A stretch of DNA of 64,000 nt from Pseudorhodoplanes sp. (lineage in GTDB: Bacteria > Pseudomonadota > Alphaproteobacteria > Rhizobiales > Xanthobacteraceae). Of this stretch, positions 23,653 through 35,346 are shown piece by piece; positions within the stretch are counted from its first letter, which is position 1; each line of letters opens with the position of its first letter. The notes under the pieces were generated by a model. That model was given only the letters and a program-made list of their open reading frames with translations, was not told the origin of the DNA and did no database searches. The translations under genes and the position numbers were made by a program. The stretch is from contig JABARS010000005.1 in NCBI GenBank assembly GCA_019187085.1, forward strand, positions 1 to 64,000. The letters run 5' to 3'.

Positions 23653-24057
23653 GTGAGCGCCAATATTGTTCTCGTTGTCGCCTGTGCTCTCGTCGATGCC
23701 GACGACCGGGTGCTCATCGCCGAGCGCCCTCCCGGCAAGGCGATGGCAGGCCTCTGGGAGTTCCCCGGCGGCAAGGTGGAGGCGGGCGAGCGGCCCGAGG
23801 AGACACTGATCCGCGAACTCGCGGAGGAACTGGGAATTACCGTCCAGGAAGCCTGCCTCGCCCCGCTGACCTTTGCGAGCCACAGCTATCCGGATTTCCA
23901 TCTGCTGATGCCGCTCTATGTGTGCCGGCGATGGGAGGGGCAGGTCGCCGCGAAAGTTCATACCCGGCTCGCCTGGGTACGGCCGAACAAACTACGTGAC
24001 TACGCGATGCCGCCAGCGGATGAACCGCTGATTTCACATCTCATGGCGCTTTTGTGA
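23653..24057 (+). CDS. mutT: 8-oxo-dGTP diphosphatase (Nudix hydrolase)
   Basis: A 134-residue Nudix enzyme removing oxidised dGTP from the nucleotide pool. The Nudix box runs from GGKVEAGERPEETLIREL into AEELGI (residues ~37-59) with all catalytic acidic residues. WEFPGGK upstream and WVRPNKLRDYAMPPAD at the C-terminus match the MutT subgroup. The start is GTG at 23653. It lies 90 bases downstream of argJ. Confidence 0.92.
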   Translation: MSANIVLVVACALVDADDRVLIAERPPGKAMAGLWEFPGGKVEAGERPEETLIRELAEELGITVQEACLAPLTFASHSYPDFHLLMPLYVCRRWEGQVAAKVHTRLAWVRPNKLRDYAMPPADEPLISHLMALL

Positions 24058-24079
24058 GCCAGCCCAGAACAGGACTGAC

Positions 24080-24268
24080 ATGACCATGTTTCGATCGATT
24101 ATCGCGCGCCCCCTGCAACGCTTCATCGCCGACCGCAATGCCGCGACGTCCATCGATTATGCCGTGATCGCCGCCGGCGTCGGCGCACTCATCGCCGCAA
24201 CCGTGACGATCATGGGCACCTCGCTTAACGGCATGTACGACGCCGTCAAGTCCGCCTGGCCCGGCTGA
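24080..24268 (+). CDS. Flp-type (type IVb) pilin, orphan
   Basis: A 62-residue class IVb pilin-like protein. A short basic leader (IARPLQRFIADRNA) precedes the hydrophobic helix ATSIDYAVIAAGVGALIAAT, which forms the pilus core in Flp/Tad pili. It differs from the usual G|ATAIEY processing site: the residue before the cut is Ala rather than Gly, and position +5 is Asp rather than Glu. No tad, cpa or rcp genes are nearby. An ATG two codons later (24086) could also serve. It may be a minor pilin or pseudopilin. Confidence 0.8.
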   Translation: MTMFRSIIARPLQRFIADRNAATSIDYAVIAAGVGALIAATVTIMGTSLNGMYDAVKSAWPG

Positions 24269-24316
24269 GCGGCCGCACGTCCGGCTGCCCTTGCGCGGCC
24301 ATTTCAGCATCACGCA

Positions 24317-25213
24317 CTAACGCGGCGCCTTTTCTCCCGCCGGCCGTTCGCGCACGCCGAGCGCATCGGCGAGGCGCGAGCGCGCGCTGCCCGGACGCAG
24401 CGGCTGCTGCTGGCTCTCATGCGGCGCCCAGCCCGACAGCCAGACGATCTCGAAGGTCGCCCGCACGCGCCCGTCCGGATCGGAGAAACGCTCGGCGTAG
24501 ATTTGCGCCATGCGCAGCAATGTGGCGCGCCGGAGTGGCTGGCGGCGCCGCTCGTTCAAGACATTGGTCGCGCCCATCCTGCGCAGGTCGTGCATGAGGC
24601 CAAAGACATGCGGATAACGTACGGTCAGCCGGTCGCTGTCGGCGACCGGCAGCGCAAAGCCCGCGCGCTGCAGCAGGCCGCCAAGATCGCGGACGTCGGC
24701 GAACGGCGAAACGCGCGGCGAGACACCGCCTTCGCGCTCCGCTTCGGCGGCCGCGAACGCCTGGCGCAGCTCCGTCAGCGTGTCTCCGCCCGCCATTGCA
24801 CCCAGGAACAGCCCGTCGGGCTTGAGCGCGCGCCGGATCTGGATCAGCGTTCCCGGCAGATCGTTGACGAATTGCAGGCTGAGCGCCGAAACGGCGAGCG
24901 GCAGGACCGCTTCCGCGAACGGCAGAGCCTCTTCGTCGGCAACCACGGCGTCGTCCGCCGGCCGTTGCGGCGGCAGCGAATCGAACGCCACGATCCGCCC
25001 GGCGAGATTGCGTTCGCGCAGCACCCGCCTGACCGCACTGCCTGGCGTTCCGATATCGGCCACGAGGTCGAAGGTCCGCGTCACCGCCGCCAGCCGGTCG
25101 GCGAGCTCGGCCGCGACATTCTCCAGCAGAAAGTCGGCCGCCCCCAGCCGCAGCGCGCGAGCACGGCGGGCGCGGAGAAGCTTGCGGTCGAACAGGACGG
25201 GATAGGAGGACAC
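24317..25213 (-). CDS. SAM-dependent methyltransferase (NDUFAF5/BioC-like)
   Basis: A 298-residue class I methyltransferase resembling the alphaproteobacterial proteins related to mitochondrial NDUFAF5. It begins SSYPVLFDRKLLRARRARAL, has the SAM-binding VADIGTPGSAVRRVL (a degenerate motif I), and the segment GDTLTELRQAF. The GTG at 25213 gives the family-like N-terminus; longer starts (to 25411) would overlap comF. The substrate is unknown: complex I subunit hydroxylation or methylation is known for the eukaryotic relative only. Confidence 0.78.
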   Translation of the reverse strand: MSSYPVLFDRKLLRARRARALRLGAADFLLENVAAELADRLAAVTRTFDLVADIGTPGSAVRRVLRERNLAGRIVAFDSLPPQRPADDAVVADEEALPFAEAVLPLAVSALSLQFVNDLPGTLIQIRRALKPDGLFLGAMAGGDTLTELRQAFAAAEAEREGGVSPRVSPFADVRDLGGLLQRAGFALPVADSDRLTVRYPHVFGLMHDLRRMGATNVLNERRRQPLRRATLLRMAQIYAERFSDPDGRVRATFEIVWLSGWAPHESQQQPLRPGSARSRLADALGVRERPAGEKAPR

Positions 25214-25299
25214 TGGTGCTCCGCTTGTGGCGGCGATACCGTATCGCCATGGCCGTTCCAGCGACAGTACCGCAGCGTCTGTCATCGCGCTTTGTCCGC

Positions 25300-26049
25300 A
25301 TGATGAGCACGATTGCGGCCCCGCTGCGGCTCGTCGTCGATTTCGCTCTGCCGCCATTGTGCCCAGCCTGCCGCGAGCCGGTCGGCGACGCGGGCGGACT
25401 TTGCGCGGCATGCTGGTCGCGGCTGTCGCCCATCGAGCGGCCGTTCTGCGAACGCCTCGGCATTCCGTTCGCCTACGATCCCGGACCCGGCATCCTGTCG
25501 ATGCAGGCGATCGCCGATCCGCCGTCCTATGCGCGCGCTCGCGCCGCGGTGCGTTACGACGACGTCGCGCGCACGATGGTCCATGCCCTCAAATACGGCG
25601 ACCGGCTCGACCTCGCTCCGGCCATGGGCCGCTGGATGGCGCGCGCCGGCGGCGAGCTTCTGGCGGACGCCGACGTCATCGTCCCAGTACCCCTGCACTG
25701 GCGACGGTTATGGGCGCGGCGCTTCAACCAGTCGGCGGCGTTGGTGAACGTCATTTCCCGTCAGTCAGGCCTGCCGGCCAATTTCGAGGTGCTGAAACGG
25801 GTGAAAGCAACGCCGCAGCAGGTCGGCCTGTCGAAATCCGAGCGCGCGCAAAACGTTCAGGGCGCGTTCCGCGTGCCGCCCGACCGCAAGGCGGACATCG
25901 CCCGACGCCGCGTCGTGCTCGTCGACGACGTGCTGACTTCGGGCGCGACCGCCGAAGCCTGCGCCCGCACCCTGTTGCGGGCCGGCGCCCGCCAAGTCGA
26001 TCTGCTGGTTTTCGCCCGGGTTGTGGACGGCGCGCGCGCGACCATATAG
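25300..26049 (+). CDS. comF: ComF family phosphoribosyltransferase-like protein
   Basis: A 249-residue ComF protein. An N-terminal zinc-ribbon-like Cys pattern (LCPACREPVGDAGGLCAAC) precedes a PRTase domain with the PRPP loop VVLVDDVLTSGATAEACA. ComF functions in DNA uptake in competent bacteria, but homologues are widespread in species without known competence. The start is placed at MMSTIAAPLRLVVDF (25300, or 25303), leaving ~86 bases to the divergent methyltransferase. It is followed 26 bases later by grxC. Confidence 0.9.
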   Translation: MMSTIAAPLRLVVDFALPPLCPACREPVGDAGGLCAACWSRLSPIERPFCERLGIPFAYDPGPGILSMQAIADPPSYARARAAVRYDDVARTMVHALKYGDRLDLAPAMGRWMARAGGELLADADVIVPVPLHWRRLWARRFNQSAALVNVISRQSGLPANFEVLKRVKATPQQVGLSKSERAQNVQGAFRVPPDRKADIARRRVVLVDDVLTSGATAEACARTLLRAGARQVDLLVFARVVDGARATI

Positions 26050-26075
26050 ACCTCTGCACCGACCCGGACCGCCGC

Positions 26076-26363
26076 ATGACCCAGCATCCTGCCTACGTCG
26101 AAATCTACACGACGCCCTATTGTCCCTATTGCCTTGCCGCCAAGGACCTGCTGCACCAGAAGAACGTCGTCTTCACGGAGTTCGATGTCAGCGGCAACCC
26201 GGCGCTGCGCGCGGCCATGAGCGAGCGCGCCCACGGCCGCACGACCGTGCCGCAAATCTTCATCGGCGAGGACCATGTCGGCGGCTGCGACGATCTTTAT
26301 GCGCTCGAGCAGGAAGGCCGCCTCGACGCGCTTCTGGAAAGCGCCGGCGGACAAGCGGCATGA
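26076..26363 (+). CDS. grxC: Glutaredoxin 3
   Basis: A 95-residue dithiol glutaredoxin with active site CPYC at residues 16-19, the cis-proline in TTVPQIFIGEDHVGGCDDL, and normal length. It reduces protein disulfides with glutathione. It is first in an overlapping run with the nitrilase-family gene (ATGA) and DUF1178. Confidence 0.95.
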   Translation: MTQHPAYVEIYTTPYCPYCLAAKDLLHQKNVVFTEFDVSGNPALRAAMSERAHGRTTVPQIFIGEDHVGGCDDLYALEQEGRLDALLESAGGQAA

Positions 26364-27250
26364 CCGCCGTCACCGGAAAACCGCAGACCTTTCGTGCCGC
26401 CCTCGTGCAGATGCGCTCGGGCTGCACACCGGCGGCCAATCTCGACACCGCGGCCGGCCTGATCCGCGAAGCGCGCAATCAGGGCGCGGACTATGTCCAG
26501 ACGCCGGAAATGACCAACATCATGGAGCTGTCGCGCGAGAAGCTGCTCGCGGCGATCCTGCCGGAAGAAAACGATCCGAGCCTTGCCGCCTTCCGCGATC
26601 TTGCGCGCGAGCGTTCGATTTTCCTGCATATCGGCTCGCTGGCGGTCAAGGCGTCGCCCGATCGCGCCGCCAACCGCTCGTTCCTGATCGATCCGCACGG
26701 CGAGATCGTCGCGCGCTACGACAAGATCCATATGTTCGACGTGGACCTCGCCAACGGCGAGAGCTATCGCGAGTCGCGCAATTTCCGGCCGGGCGAAAGC
26801 GCGGTCTTGACCGACCTGCCATGGGGCCGGCTCGGACTGACGATCTGCTATGATCTGCGTTTTCCTGCGCTGTACCGCGCGCTGGCCGAGGCCGGCGCGA
26901 CCCTGCTTGCGATCCCGGCGGCGTTCACTAGACAGACCGGCGAGGCCCACTGGCATACGCTGGTGCGGGCGCGCGCCATCGAGAACGGCTCCTTCGTGAT
27001 GGCGGCCACGCAGGGCGGCCTGCACGAGAACGGACGCGAGACCTACGGCCATTCGCTGATCGTCGATCCGTGGGGACGCATCCTCGCCGAAGGCGGCACG
27101 GAGCCGGGCGTCATCGTAGCCGAGATCGATCCGGGGGCGGTGACCGCCGCCCGCGCACGCATCCCCTCGCTCCAGCACGGGCGGCGCTTCGACATCGTCG
27201 AGCCGCTCGCCGAGCCGACCCATCTCCACATCGTGCGGGATACGCCATGA
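26360..27250 (+). CDS. Carbon-nitrogen hydrolase (Nit1-like amidase)
   Basis: A 296-residue nitrilase-superfamily enzyme of the Nit1/deaminated-glutathione amidase type. The catalytic Glu (TPEMTN), Lys (RYDKIHMFDVD) and Cys (LTICYDLRFP) are all present. The segment HWHTLVRARAIEN is typical. Relatives repair deaminated glutathione, which would fit the overlapping glutaredoxin gene, but the substrate here is inferred from family and context. It overlaps grxC and DUF1178 by 4 bases at each end. Confidence 0.9.
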   Translation: MTAVTGKPQTFRAALVQMRSGCTPAANLDTAAGLIREARNQGADYVQTPEMTNIMELSREKLLAAILPEENDPSLAAFRDLARERSIFLHIGSLAVKASPDRAANRSFLIDPHGEIVARYDKIHMFDVDLANGESYRESRNFRPGESAVLTDLPWGRLGLTICYDLRFPALYRALAEAGATLLAIPAAFTRQTGEAHWHTLVRARAIENGSFVMAATQGGLHENGRETYGHSLIVDPWGRILAEGGTEPGVIVAEIDPGAVTAARARIPSLQHGRRFDIVEPLAEPTHLHIVRDTP

Positions 27251-27720
27251 TCCGATACACGCTCGCCTGCGAGCGCAAGCACGAATTCGAAATCTGGTTC
27301 AACAGCTCCGCCGACTACGACAAGCAGATCAAGCGCGGGCTGGTGACCTGCCCGGTCTGCAATTCGGCCAAGGTCGACAAGGCGATCATGGCGCCGGCGA
27401 TCCGTAGCTCCGCGCGCCGGCGCGCCGAGCCGCCGCCGACTGCGGAGAAGCTATCGGCCACGACCGAAACCGCGCCCGTCGCCATGCTCTCGCCGCAGGA
27501 AACCGAATTCCGCACCAAACTGCGGGAGCTGCACGAGCATCTGACCAAGAATGCGACCAATGTCGGCAAGGCTTTTCCGGAAGAGGCCCGCAAAATCCAT
27601 TACGGCGAAGCCGAGCAGCGTTCGATCTACGGGGAAGCTTCGCCGGAAGACGCCAAGAAGCTGCGCGAGGAAGGCATCGAATTCCACCCGCTCCCGCCGC
27701 TGCCCGACGAGAAGAACTGA
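27247..27720 (+). CDS. DUF1178 family protein
   Basis: A 157-residue protein with an N-terminal zinc-ribbon-like pattern (LACERKHEFEIWF, then TCPVCNSAKVDKAIMAP), a variable linker, and a C-terminal helical part with GEASPEDAKKLREEGIEF. DUF1178 proteins have no established function and occur next to comF/grxC/nitrilase genes in alphaproteobacteria. Its ATG overlaps the upstream stop, so expression is coupled to the nitrilase gene. Confidence 0.9.
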   Translation: MIRYTLACERKHEFEIWFNSSADYDKQIKRGLVTCPVCNSAKVDKAIMAPAIRSSARRRAEPPPTAEKLSATTETAPVAMLSPQETEFRTKLRELHEHLTKNATNVGKAFPEEARKIHYGEAEQRSIYGEASPEDAKKLREEGIEFHPLPPLPDEKN

Positions 27721-27727
27721 ACCGCGC

Positions 27728-28627
27728 TCAGTGCGCCCAGAGCAGCAGCGCGACCCCGGCCACGACCAGCACGATGCCGAGCACCTCGCGGGGCGTGGTC
27801 TTCTGTCCGAACACGAAGCGTGAGATCGCCTGCGCGAACAGGACCTCGACCAGCGCCAGCGTGCGTACGCTCGCCGCCGTCGCGATCGCGAACGCCAGGA
27901 ACCAGAATTGCGAGGCGAGCCCGCCGAGAAATCCGGCCACGAGCGAGGGCCGCCACGCCGCAAGAATGTCGCGCATCACCCGCGGCTCGCGCAGCATCAG
28001 GTAGGCCGACAGCGCGGCCGCCTGCCCGACCAGACCGACCACGAGCGTAAAGGTCGCGGCGACCACAAAGTCCGGCCGGTCGAGGTTGAGGATCGCGCCG
28101 CGATAGCCGATCGCCGAAAGTGCGAACATGCCGCCGGACGCGATGCCGAGCAGCGTCGGGCGCAGGCTCGCGCCCGGCGCGCTGCTCGGCTTCAGGGACG
28201 TCACCACGACGCCGGTCGTCGCGATCAGGATCGCGGCGACGATCCCCGGCGTCAGCGCATCGCCGAGAAAGATCAGGCCGAACAGGGCGACCTGCACCGG
28301 CTCGGTCTTGATATAGGCCACCGCGACGACAAACGAGCGCTCGCCCATGGCGGCGAGCATCATCGCGGTCGCCGCGATCTGCGCGCCCGCCCCGAGCGCG
28401 ATCCAGGGCAGGAACGACCATCCCACCCGCGGCAGCGATGCGCCGGTAAATCCCAGAACGGCGGCAAGCGAGATCAGCGCGAACGGAAAGCCGAACAGGA
28501 AGCGTACATGGGTGGCGCCGACGGTCCCGAGCGTTGCCGTCAGTTCGCGCTGCAGAGCGTTGCGGGCCGTCTGGCTGGCAGCCGCAATCAGCGTAAAAAT
28601 CGCCCAGAGCCAGCCCGTCTCCTGCAT
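27728..28627 (-). CDS. EamA-family (DMT) transporter
   Basis: A 299-residue membrane protein with about ten hydrophobic segments arranged as two EamA repeats, as in drug/metabolite exporters. Recognisable parts are TATLGTVGATHVRFLFG in the first repeat and YIKTEPVQVALFGLIFLGD. The substrate cannot be inferred. It converges on DUF1178 (7-base gap) and lies 26 bases downstream of ubiG. Confidence 0.85.
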   Translation of the reverse strand: MQETGWLWAIFTLIAAASQTARNALQRELTATLGTVGATHVRFLFGFPFALISLAAVLGFTGASLPRVGWSFLPWIALGAGAQIAATAMMLAAMGERSFVVAVAYIKTEPVQVALFGLIFLGDALTPGIVAAILIATTGVVVTSLKPSSAPGASLRPTLLGIASGGMFALSAIGYRGAILNLDRPDFVVAATFTLVVGLVGQAAALSAYLMLREPRVMRDILAAWRPSLVAGFLGGLASQFWFLAFAIATAASVRTLALVEVLFAQAISRFVFGQKTTPREVLGIVLVVAGVALLLWAH

Positions 28628-28653
28628 GGATACCAGTTCCGCAACAGGACCGC

Positions 28654-29406
28654 CTACCGATCCTTCACGGCCGTCAGCATGTAGTTGACGTCCATGTCAT
28701 CGGACAACAGCCAGACATCGCGGAGCAGGTTGTAGACGACGCCGCGTTCGTCGACGAGCCGCAAATCTGCATGACGCATCGCCGTTTCCAGTTCCTCGGG
28801 CGTGACGAACTTGTCCCAGCGATGCGTCCCCCGCGGCAGCCAGCGCAGGACGTATTCCGCCCCGACAATGGCGAGGGCAAAGCTTTTCAGCGTGCGGTTG
28901 AGGGTGGCCGCGATCATCATCCCGCCGGGCCGGACCATCTCGGCGCAGCGCGCCACGAACAGCGCAACGTCGGCCACGTGCTCGACCACCTCCATGGCGA
29001 GTACGACGTCGAAGCGCTCGCCGGCGTCGGCGAGGGCTTCCGCGGTCGTGGCGCGATAATCGATGCTGACGCCGGATTGAGCGGCGTGGCGACGCGCAAC
29101 CTCGATATTGGCCTGCGCGGGGTCGGCGCCGACCATGACCGCGCCGAGCCGGGCCAGCGGCTCCGACAGGATGCCCCCGCCGCAGCCGATATCGAGCATG
29201 CGCAGGCCGCTCAGGCAGCCGGCCTGTTTGGGATCGCGGCCGAAATGCAGCGCCGCCTGGTCCCGGATATAGCCAAGGCGGACGGGGTTGAATTTGTGCA
29301 GCGTGGCCATCGGCCCGCGCTCGTCCCACCAGGTCTCGGCCAGCCGTTCGAACTGATCGACTTCGGCCCTATCGACGGTCGACGAATGTACGGTCTGCGA
29401 CGGCAT
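28654..29406 (-). CDS. ubiG: Ubiquinone biosynthesis O-methyltransferase
   Basis: A 250-residue enzyme carrying out both O-methylations in ubiquinone synthesis. [19 protein letters not shown] at the N-terminus and the SAM site [17 protein letters not shown] are diagnostic. [15 protein letters not shown] and NYMLTAVK close the protein. The start at MPSQTVHSS was chosen; the longer frame to 29520 would overlap lysC. It diverges from lysC across 107 bases. Confidence 0.95.
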   Translation of the reverse strand: MPSQTVHSSTVDRAEVDQFERLAETWWDERGPMATLHKFNPVRLGYIRDQAALHFGRDPKQAGCLSGLRMLDIGCGGGILSEPLARLGAVMVGADPAQANIEVARRHAAQSGVSIDYRATTAEALADAGERFDVVLAMEVVEHVADVALFVARCAEMVRPGGMMIAATLNRTLKSFALAIVGAEYVLRWLPRGTHRWDKFVTPEELETAMRHADLRLVDERGVVYNLLRDVWLLSDDMDVNYMLTAVKDR

Positions 29407-29513
29407 GGTCCTGGCTCTGTCCTGGCTTTCTGCGGTTGCGGGTCTGCAACCCCGCCGGTATGTATACGCGCCTTTTTGCACCCAAGCACCGGTTCTGGGG
29501 TCTGTAATCCTGC

Positions 29514-30767
29514 ATGGCACGCCTTGTTATGAAGTTCGGCGGCACCTCCGTCGCCGATATCGAACGCATCCGCAATGTTGGCCGCCACGTCAAGCGCGAG
29601 GTCGATGCCGGGCACGATGTCGCGGTCGTGGTGTCCGCCATGGCGGGCAAGACCAACGAGCTGGTCGCCTGGTGCCGCGAGGCCTCGCCGCTGCACGACG
29701 CGCGCGAATACGACGCGGTCGTCGCCTCGGGCGAACAGGTGACCGCCGGCCTGCTCGCGGTCGTCCTGCAGAATATGGGGCTGAATGCGCGCTCCTGGCT
29801 CGGCTGGCAATTGCCGATCCTGACCTCGCACGCCCACGGCGCCGCCCGCATCCTCGACATCAACGGCGAGGAGATCGTCAAGCGCTTCGGAGAGCGCAAG
29901 GAAGTCGCAGTGATCGCCGGCTTCCAGGGCATCCACAAGGAGACCGGCCGCATCACCACGCTCGGGCGCGGCGGCTCCGACACGTCCGCGGTCGCGGTCG
30001 CGGCCACCATCCGCGCCGACCGCTGCGACATCTACACGGACGTCGACGGCGTCTACACCACAGATCCGCGCGTGGTGCCCAAGGCGCGGCGGCTCGACAA
30101 GGTGGCTTTCGAGGAAATGCTGGAACTGGCCTCGCTCGGCGCCAAGGTGCTGCAGGTGCGCTCGGTCGAGCTCGGCATGGTCCACAAGGTGAAAATTTTC
30201 GTGCGGTCGAGTTTCGAGAAGCCGGAGGATATCGATCCCCACGGCACGCCGCCCGGCACGCTGATCTGCGACGAGGAGGATATCGTGGAGCAACAGGTCG
30301 TCACCGGCATCGCGTTCTCCAAGGACGAGGCCCAGATTTCGATCCGCCGCGTGCAGGACAAGCCGGGCGTGGCGGCGGCGATCTTCGGTCCGCTCGCCGA
30401 GGCCAACATCAATGTCGACATGATCGTGCAGAACGTGTCCGCCGACGGCAAGACGACCGACCTCACCTTCACCGTTCCCGCCGGCGACTATCAACGATCG
30501 ATGGACGTGATCGGCAAGGCCAAGGAAACGATCGGCTTCGAACGCCTGGACGGCGCCGCCGACGTCGCCAAGGTCTCGGTCATCGGCATCGGCATGCGCA
30601 GCCATGCCGGCGTGGCCGCGCAGGCGTTCAAGGCGCTGGCCGACCGCAACATCAATATCCGCGCCATCACCACCTCCGAGATCAAGTTCTCGGTGCTGAT
30701 CGATGCCGCCTATACGGAGCTTGCGGTCCGCACGCTGCACGGGCTCTACGGTCTCGACAAGGCCTGA
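29514..30767 (+). CDS. lysC: Aspartate kinase
   Basis: A 417-residue aspartokinase phosphorylating aspartate, the entry to lysine, threonine and methionine synthesis. It has [17 protein letters not shown] at the N-terminus, the kinase segment [14 protein letters not shown], and two C-terminal ACT domains (about residues 265-415) that should bind the feedback inhibitor. Length is normal for the monofunctional class. It diverges from ubiG. Confidence 0.97.
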   Translation: MARLVMKFGGTSVADIERIRNVGRHVKREVDAGHDVAVVVSAMAGKTNELVAWCREASPLHDAREYDAVVASGEQVTAGLLAVVLQNMGLNARSWLGWQLPILTSHAHGAARILDINGEEIVKRFGERKEVAVIAGFQGIHKETGRITTLGRGGSDTSAVAVAATIRADRCDIYTDVDGVYTTDPRVVPKARRLDKVAFEEMLELASLGAKVLQVRSVELGMVHKVKIFVRSSFEKPEDIDPHGTPPGTLICDEEDIVEQQVVTGIAFSKDEAQISIRRVQDKPGVAAAIFGPLAEANINVDMIVQNVSADGKTTDLTFTVPAGDYQRSMDVIGKAKETIGFERLDGAADVAKVSVIGIGMRSHAGVAAQAFKALADRNINIRAITTSEIKFSVLIDAAYTELAVRTLHGLYGLDKA

Positions 30768-31112
30768 ACGTCGGCACCACCTGCCGATCATAAATTCCGG
30801 CGGGACAAGCCGGCCACGCTGGAAGCCTTCCAAGGCACGCCTCGCCCGCCGGCCCCCGGCAGTATGGGGGCATGAATCAGGCCACCGGCGCGGGCCGATC
30901 GCCGCCGCCCGGCTTCGCCGATGTCCCGCCCGGCCTCCTGCAAGCCGTTTGCGCTTGCGCCCGCGTTGTTTGCTTGCAGCGGAGGCGGCGCATTCGCTAT
31001 AGCCCTGACACGAGCGGCCGCGACCGGCCGGGCAATCGCGGCCTTTGACCAGTCAAATCAACCGGATCGCCCGAATCGCGATCCCGGCGGCCTAGAACAG
31101 GGACCTTGAGCC
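30768..31112. other. Intergenic region between lysC and ptsP
   Basis: 345 bases between co-directional genes. No ORF with homology, tRNA or clear terminator is visible; the ptsP promoter is presumably here. Confidence 0.4.
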
Positions 31113-33380
31113 ATGCGTGGCGCGCTTGGCGGTCCGCGCGTGCTGCTACGCCGCCTTCGCGAGGTGATGGCGGAGCCGGTCAGCGCGCAGGAGCGCCTCG
31201 ACAAGATCGTCGTGCTGATCGCCGCAAACATGGTTGCGGAGGTCTGCTCGGTCTATGTCCTGCGCGTCGACGGCACGCTCGAACTGTATGCGACCGAGGG
31301 CCTCAAGCGCGAAGCCGTCCACCAGACCGTGATGCGCACGGACGAAGGCCTGGTCGGCCTCGTCGCGAGCCAGGCCAATCCGATCAATCTTTCGGACGCG
31401 CAGTCCCACCCCGCCTTCGCCTACCGGCCGGAGACGGGCGAAGAAATCTACCATTCCTTCCTCGGCGTCCCGATCCTGCGCGCGGGCAACACGCTCGGCG
31501 TGCTAGTGGTCCAGAACCGCGCGCACCGCACCTATTCGGAAGAAGAAGTCGAGGCGCTGCAGACCACCTCGATGGTGCTCGCCGAGATGATCGCCTCGGG
31601 CGAATTGTCGGCGCTCGCCAAGCCCGGCGCCGAGCCCGCAGTCCATCCGCAACGCAGCTTCACCGGCGTCCCGCTCGCGGAGGGGATCGCGCTCGGCCAC
31701 GTCGTCCTGCACGAGCCGCGCGTGACGATCACGAACTTCATCGCCGATGACGTCCAGAAGGAACTCAAGCGGCTCGAGGACGCGATTGCGACGCTGCGCA
31801 CCGACCTCGATACCTTGCTCGATCGCGGCGAGGTTTCCGACGGACCGGAATCGCGCGAAATTCTCGAAGCCTACCGCATGTTCGCGCACGACCGCGGCTG
31901 GCTCGACCGTATGCGCGAAGCCGTCGCCAGCGGCCTGACCGCGGAAGCGGCGGTCGAACGGGTGCAATCGGATTCACGCGCGCGCATGATGCGCGCCACC
32001 GACCCCTATCTGCGCGAGCGGCTGCACGATCTCGACGATCTCGCCAACCGTCTCATGCGCCAGATCATGGGCGTGCGGCATGCCCCGCGCAAGGACCAGC
32101 TTCCCGACAATGCCATCCTTGTGGCGCGGGCCATGGGTCCGGCTGCCCTGCTCGATTACGACCGCACGCGACTGCGGGGCCTCGTGATCGAGGAAGGCGG
32201 CCCCACCTCCCATGTCGCGATCGTGGCGCGCGCGATCGGCATCGCCGCGGTCAGCCAGATCGAAAACGTCACCGGCATCGTGGACGCCGGCGATCCGATC
32301 ATCGTCGACGGCACCACCGGCGAAATCTATCTGCGGCCGCCGCACGACGTCGAAAACGCCTATGCCGAGCGGGTGCGCCTGCGGGCGCGACGGCAGGCGC
32401 AATACCAGGCGCTGCGCGGCAGGCCGTGCGTCACCAAGGACGGCCAGCCGGTCGCGCTGATGATCAATGCCGGCCTGCTGGTCGATCTGCCGCATATCGA
32501 GGAAACCGGCGCGGCCGGCATCGGCCTGTTCCGCACCGAACTGCAATTCATGGTGGCGCCGTCGATGCCGCGCATCGCCGAGCAGCTCGCGCTCTATCGT
32601 GCCGTGCTCGACGCCGCCGGCAAGAAGCCGGTCACGTTCCGCACGCTCGATATCGGCGGCGACAAGGTGCTGCCCTATATGCAAGCCTTCGAGGAGGAAA
32701 ATCCGGCGCTCGGCTGGCGCGCGATCCGGCTCGGCCTCGACCGGCCCGGCCTGATGCGCAGCCAGATTCGCGCGCTGCTGCGCGCGGCAACCGGCCGCGC
32801 GCTGCGCATCATGTTTCCGATGGTCGCGGTGGTCGACGAGTTCGATCAGGGCAAGGTCATGGTCGAGAACGAGCTCACCCATCTGCGGCGCCACGGCCAC
32901 GGCCTGCCGGAACGGGTCGAGGTCGGCGCCATGGTCGAAGTGCCTTCGCTGCTGTTCCAGCTCGACGAATTGCTGCCGCGCGTCGACTTCCTGTCGGTCG
33001 GCTCCAACGACCTCGTGCAGTTCCTCTACGCGATCGACCGCGGCAATACCCGCGTGGCCGAACGCTTCGATCCGATCTCCGCGCCGGCGCTGCGCGTGTT
33101 CCGCGACATCGTCGACAAGGGCAACCAGTACAAAAAGCCGGTCACGCTCTGCGGCGAGCTGGCATCGAAGCCGATCGGCGCGCTGGCGCTGGTCGCGCTC
33201 GGCTACCGCTCGCTGTCACTGACGCCGTCGGCCATCGGCCCGGTCAAGGCCATGCTGCTCGACCTCGACGCCGCGAAAGCCGAGGCGCTGCTGCGCCCGC
33301 TGCTCGACAACAACCGCGTGTCGATGCCGATCCGCAAGCGCCTGGAAGAGTTCGCCGTGGCCGAAGGCCTGCAACTTTGA
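31113..33380 (+). CDS. ptsP: Phosphoenolpyruvate-protein phosphotransferase of the nitrogen PTS (EI-Ntr)
   Basis: A 755-residue enzyme that takes phosphate from PEP and passes it to NPr in the regulatory nitrogen PTS. An N-terminal GAF domain (about residues 20-160) senses signals such as glutamine in relatives. Next come the EI helical/His domain with phosphorylated His367 in [11 protein letters not shown], and the PEP-binding TIM barrel with RTELQFM and Cys680 in [10 protein letters not shown]. The ATG has a short purine stretch upstream. prfA follows directly. Confidence 0.96.
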   Translation: MRGALGGPRVLLRRLREVMAEPVSAQERLDKIVVLIAANMVAEVCSVYVLRVDGTLELYATEGLKREAVHQTVMRTDEGLVGLVASQANPINLSDAQSHPAFAYRPETGEEIYHSFLGVPILRAGNTLGVLVVQNRAHRTYSEEEVEALQTTSMVLAEMIASGELSALAKPGAEPAVHPQRSFTGVPLAEGIALGHVVLHEPRVTITNFIADDVQKELKRLEDAIATLRTDLDTLLDRGEVSDGPESREILEAYRMFAHDRGWLDRMREAVASGLTAEAAVERVQSDSRARMMRATDPYLRERLHDLDDLANRLMRQIMGVRHAPRKDQLPDNAILVARAMGPAALLDYDRTRLRGLVIEEGGPTSHVAIVARAIGIAAVSQIENVTGIVDAGDPIIVDGTTGEIYLRPPHDVENAYAERVRLRARRQAQYQALRGRPCVTKDGQPVALMINAGLLVDLPHIEETGAAGIGLFRTELQFMVAPSMPRIAEQLALYRAVLDAAGKKPVTFRTLDIGGDKVLPYMQAFEEENPALGWRAIRLGLDRPGLMRSQIRALLRAATGRALRIMFPMVAVVDEFDQGKVMVENELTHLRRHGHGLPERVEVGAMVEVPSLLFQLDELLPRVDFLSVGSNDLVQFLYAIDRGNTRVAERFDPISAPALRVFRDIVDKGNQYKKPVTLCGELASKPIGALALVALGYRSLSLTPSAIGPVKAMLLDLDAAKAEALLRPLLDNNRVSMPIRKRLEEFAVAEGLQL

Positions 33381-33388
33381 CCACCGCC

Positions 33389-34464
<1,076 letters not shown>

Positions 34465-34468
<4 letters not shown>

Positions 34469-35346
34469 CCGTACATATGCCGATCGCATCGGGAGCGACC
34501 GTGGCTACGACCCGCCGCACTCTTGCGGAACTGTTTCGCCGTCACGACATTGATTCGGCGGAGGCGGACGCGCGCATTCTTCTGGCTCATGCGCTCAGCG
34601 TCAGCGCAGCGCAACTCGCCGCCAGCCCCGAACGTATTCTTAGCGGCGCGGAGGCGGAACGCCTGTCCGCTTATGCCATCCGCCGCACGCAGCACGAGCC
34701 GGTCGCGCGGATCACGGGCGAGAAAGAATTCTGGGGCTTGCCGTTGCGCGTTTCGGCGAGAACGCTTGTTCCACGCCCGGAAACCGAAACGGTGGTGGAG
34801 GCGGCGCTTGAGGTGCTCGCCGGGCGGCACGACGCCGCGCTGCGGATCGCCGACTTGGGAACTGGAACCGGCGCGCTGTTGCTTGCACTGCTGCACGAAT
34901 TGCCGCATGCGCATGGAATTGCGACCGACTTGAGCTGCAAAGCGCTGATGACGGCGCGCAGCAATGCCGAACGGCTCGGTCTTGCGGAACGCGCGCGATT
35001 CGTCTGCTGCAACTTCGGCGAGTCGCTTGCCGGCGGCTTCGATCTGGTGGTGTCGAACCCGCCTTATATCGCGACCGCCCGGATCGAAGTGCTTGAGCCC
35101 GACGTGCGCGACTACGATCCACGCCTGGCGCTCGATGGCGGCCGCGACGGATACGACGCCTATCGGGCGATCGCGGCCGATGCCCGGCGTCTGCTTGCAT
35201 CCGACGGCGCGCTGGTCGTCGAACTGGGGACCGGACAGGAGGCGACGGTTCGCGCACTTATGGCGACCCGAGGGTTAACGACCGTGGCCAGCCGCTGCGA
35301 CCTTCTGGGCCATGCGCGCGCCCTCATTTTGCAGGCCGTGCCATGA
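34465..35346 (+). CDS. prmC: Release factor glutamine N5-methyltransferase
   Basis: A 293-residue enzyme that methylates the Gln of the GGQ motif in release factors. It contains the SAM site [17 protein letters not shown] and the catalytic NPPY in [12 protein letters not shown], and PRPETE in the middle. The start is the GTG at 34465 overlapping the prfA stop; an internal start at about 34480-34500 is possible. Composition is slightly less GC-rich than its neighbours. Confidence 0.95.
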
